Positions 5,855 through 6,892 of a stretch of DNA of 6,892 bases are shown here, one piece after another. The number at the start of each line of letters is the position of its first letter. Positions within the stretch are counted from its first letter, which is position 1. Origin of the DNA: Planctomycetota bacterium (lineage in GTDB: Bacteria > Planctomycetota > MHYJ01 > JACQXL01 > JAVHLO01). Under the pieces are notes generated by a model, which was not told where the DNA came from, did no database searches, and worked only from the letters and a program-made list of their open reading frames with translations. The position numbers and the translations under genes are program-made. The stretch spans positions 1 through 6,892 of the forward strand of contig JAVHLO010000183.1 in assembly GCA_031082105.1 (NCBI GenBank). Reading direction: 5' to 3'.

Positions 5855-5957
5855 CATTTGACATCTGATATTTGACATTTCTCATTTGACATTGTCACAA
5901 AGAATCGTCAATATTCAAATGACAAGTGACAAATGAGAAATGACCGATGCGGAATGT
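5855..5957. repeat. Degenerate 7-bp repeat arrays in inverted orientation
   Basis: Left array, heptads from 5856: ATTTGAC, ATCTGAT, ATTTGAC, ATTTCTC, ATTTGAC, ATTGTCA. ATTTGACAT recurs exactly every 14 bp at 5856, 5870 and 5884. Right array, heptads from 5916: CAAATGA, CAAGTGA, CAAATGA, GAAATGA, then two decayed units. A perfect 13-bp inverted repeat joins the arrays (5876-5888 with 5930-5942). The last decayed unit overlaps the stop codon of the cysteine-rich gene. The whole lies between genes 1 and 2 of the operon and would be present in a read-through mRNA. Confidence 0.8.
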
Positions 5958-6538
5958 CACACGCCGACCTTATGGCCGACAGAATCGCGAATGGCCAGGT
6001 AGGTCGGGCACTTGTAGCACTCGTAGTCGTTCTCGCACGGCTTGTACAGCACCCGTCCGGTGATCATGTACTTGCACCGGCGCTGCGCCGTGGGCGCACT
6101 ACGAAGCCGTTCCACCTCCGCGACGACCTCGGCGGACTCCACGTACTTGCCGTTCCTGTCCGCGAGCATCTGCTCGAACTGGCACTTCGAGCACTCGTAG
6201 TTCTTCGTGCATACCCGGTAGGAGACGATATCCTGCTCGAGCCACACGCAGTATTTCTTGTTCGGATCCGGCGCCGCGACGCCAACGGATGCCTCACGGC
6301 ACACGCCGCCACAGTTCGGAGCCGGGACCGCTTCGGTCTTCTCGACCTGCGGCGCCTTCGCCTCGCCCTGCCTTGCCGCAGAGTCTCCCGCCCCGGCAAA
6401 GTGCTGATACGCCTTGCACACGCCAAATCCGCCGTCGCAGAGGCTTCCGGAGTGCAGGCTGGAACTCGGGACGAGCTTGCGTATCGGGTACGCCCGACAG
6501 TAGCTCATGGTCACTTCTTCGAGAAACGGGCACTTCAT
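5957..6538 (-). CDS. Cysteine-rich protein with two Cys4 modules, function unknown
   Basis: 193 residues with 14 cysteines; not a family whose function I know. ATG at 6538 has a strong purine-rich site (GGGGGGAG) 5 nt upstream; a further in-frame ATG lies 20 codons earlier but has no comparable support. The N-terminus MKCPFLEE...YCRAYPIRKLVP carries C3 and C14, then C34 and C41. Residues ~45-95 are a low-complexity Ala/Pro/Glu linker with C76 and C80. Two repeats follow: C97-x12-C110-x5-C116-x2-C119 and C155-x12-C168-x5-C174-x2-C177, each with aromatic residues around the first Cys and Y-E-C near the third. The fusion protein at 1938-3329 has the same spacing at C200-C222. No signal peptide or membrane segment is visible, so it is probably cytoplasmic. 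The cysteines probably bind Zn or FeS, and the protein may be a partner or assembly factor of the diaphorase; both are inference. Confidence 0.85.
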   Translation of the reverse strand: MKCPFLEEVTMSYCRAYPIRKLVPSSSLHSGSLCDGGFGVCKAYQHFAGAGDSAARQGEAKAPQVEKTEAVPAPNCGGVCREASVGVAAPDPNKKYCVWLEQDIVSYRVCTKNYECSKCQFEQMLADRNGKYVESAEVVAEVERLRSAPTAQRRCKYMITGRVLYKPCENDYECYKCPTYLAIRDSVGHKVGV

Positions 6539-6892
6539 GACTTCTCCCCCCACAAGGTCAACTTGCTTTGAGATTCCGTCACATGAGTACATACGCAATT
6601 AATCGAGCTATCGAGCATCCTACAGAGCACGCTCCGTGCCATGCAGGTGACCAGACCGACCGATTGTCCGTAATTGCTTGACAATGCACGTATTATGCGC
6701 ACGAAATGTATCGACGACACCGTAGCTTGAACTCACGTAGAAGTTTACTATTTCAACACAACATCGCGTCGCATCGGCATAACTCGTGTCTCTCAATGAT
6801 AATAGGCTGGAAGGCGACATTCTCTACACGCGGGATCGTGAAGTTGTGTTCTTCAACATAAAAAACTTGACATGCGGGCCGGAATTTCGTAG
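6539..6892. other. Lower-GC region upstream of the operon, no gene seen
   Basis: This stretch is clearly more A/T-rich than the genes. Minus-strand open frames of 61 and 66 codons here lack ribosome sites and family resemblance. It should contain the operon promoter, but I see no convincing -35/-10 pair; the best -10 on the minus strand is CATAAT (6697-6692), without a good -35. Short structures present are a 6-bp inverted repeat ATTGTC/GACAAT (6663-6668, 6680-6685), a 5-bp hairpin (6627-6639) and a tandem ATCGAGC pair (6602-6616). A TTGACA at 6867-6872 on the plus strand could belong to a promoter running off the window. Confidence 0.5.

Noticed and set aside
5855..5957. Possible CRISPR-like array
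   Set aside because: The repeats are 7 bp, degenerate and contiguous without unique spacers.
6663..6706. TTGACA on the plus strand (6678-6683) within an ATTGTC/GACAAT inverted repeat
   Set aside because: No -10 at 16-18 bp and no plus-strand gene follows; TATTAT at 6691 is too close. A regulator site is possible but unsupported.

Overview
The window is bacterial DNA, GC-rich in its coding parts. The left edge holds about 60% of a 16S rRNA gene on the minus strand. The right two thirds holds a four-gene minus-strand operon for an NAD(H)-linked iron-sulfur electron-transfer system of anaerobic type. I cannot place the organism in a phylum by eye. The 16S departs from consensus at several near-universal sites: the EUB338 probe site, the 27F primer site, and E. 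coli position 526 in the 530 loop. This suggests an uncultured or deep-branching lineage. The window begins inside a very conserved 16S segment, a common place for a metagenome contig to break.

Layout. 1-924: 5' part of 16S rRNA (minus). 925-1221: its leader and promoter region, with a perfect TTGACA/TATAAT promoter, a second promoter-like pair, a UUCG hairpin with a pyrimidine-rich tail, and boxB/boxA-like antitermination signals. 1222-1513: control region shared with a divergent plus-strand gene. 1514-1753: a small stand-alone Lrp/AsnC ligand-binding (RAM) domain protein. 1754-1937: a gap between convergent genes filled by nested inverted repeats and one copy of a dispersed palindrome.

The operon reads leftwards from about 6538 to 1938. 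Its genes are a cysteine-rich protein of unknown function, a NuoE/HndA-type [2Fe-2S] subunit, a NuoF/HndC-type FMN and NAD(H)-binding subunit with extra ferredoxin clusters, and an unusual fusion protein. The fusion has an N-terminal HoxU/NuoG-type module ([2Fe-2S] plus two [4Fe-4S]), then a Cys4 module (C-x12-C-x5-C-x2-C), then a glycine-cleavage H-protein-like (lipoyl-carrier) domain. The same Cys4 module, with identical spacing, occurs twice in the first gene of the operon, which ties the two unusual proteins together.

The first three enzyme subunits form a recognisable diaphorase core, of the kind that normally feeds a hydrogenase, formate dehydrogenase or complex I. No catalytic partner (H-cluster, NiFe or molybdopterin subunit) is in the window. 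The working hypothesis is that NAD(H) electrons pass through the FMN and FeS chain to or from a lipoyl-like carrier domain fused to the chain, with the Cys4 modules as extra metal or FeS sites. The fusion and the shared module are seen in the sequence; the electron route is inference. The operon's gaps carry repeats: a degenerate 7-bp array between genes 1 and 2, and dispersed palindromes on both sides of the fusion gene.
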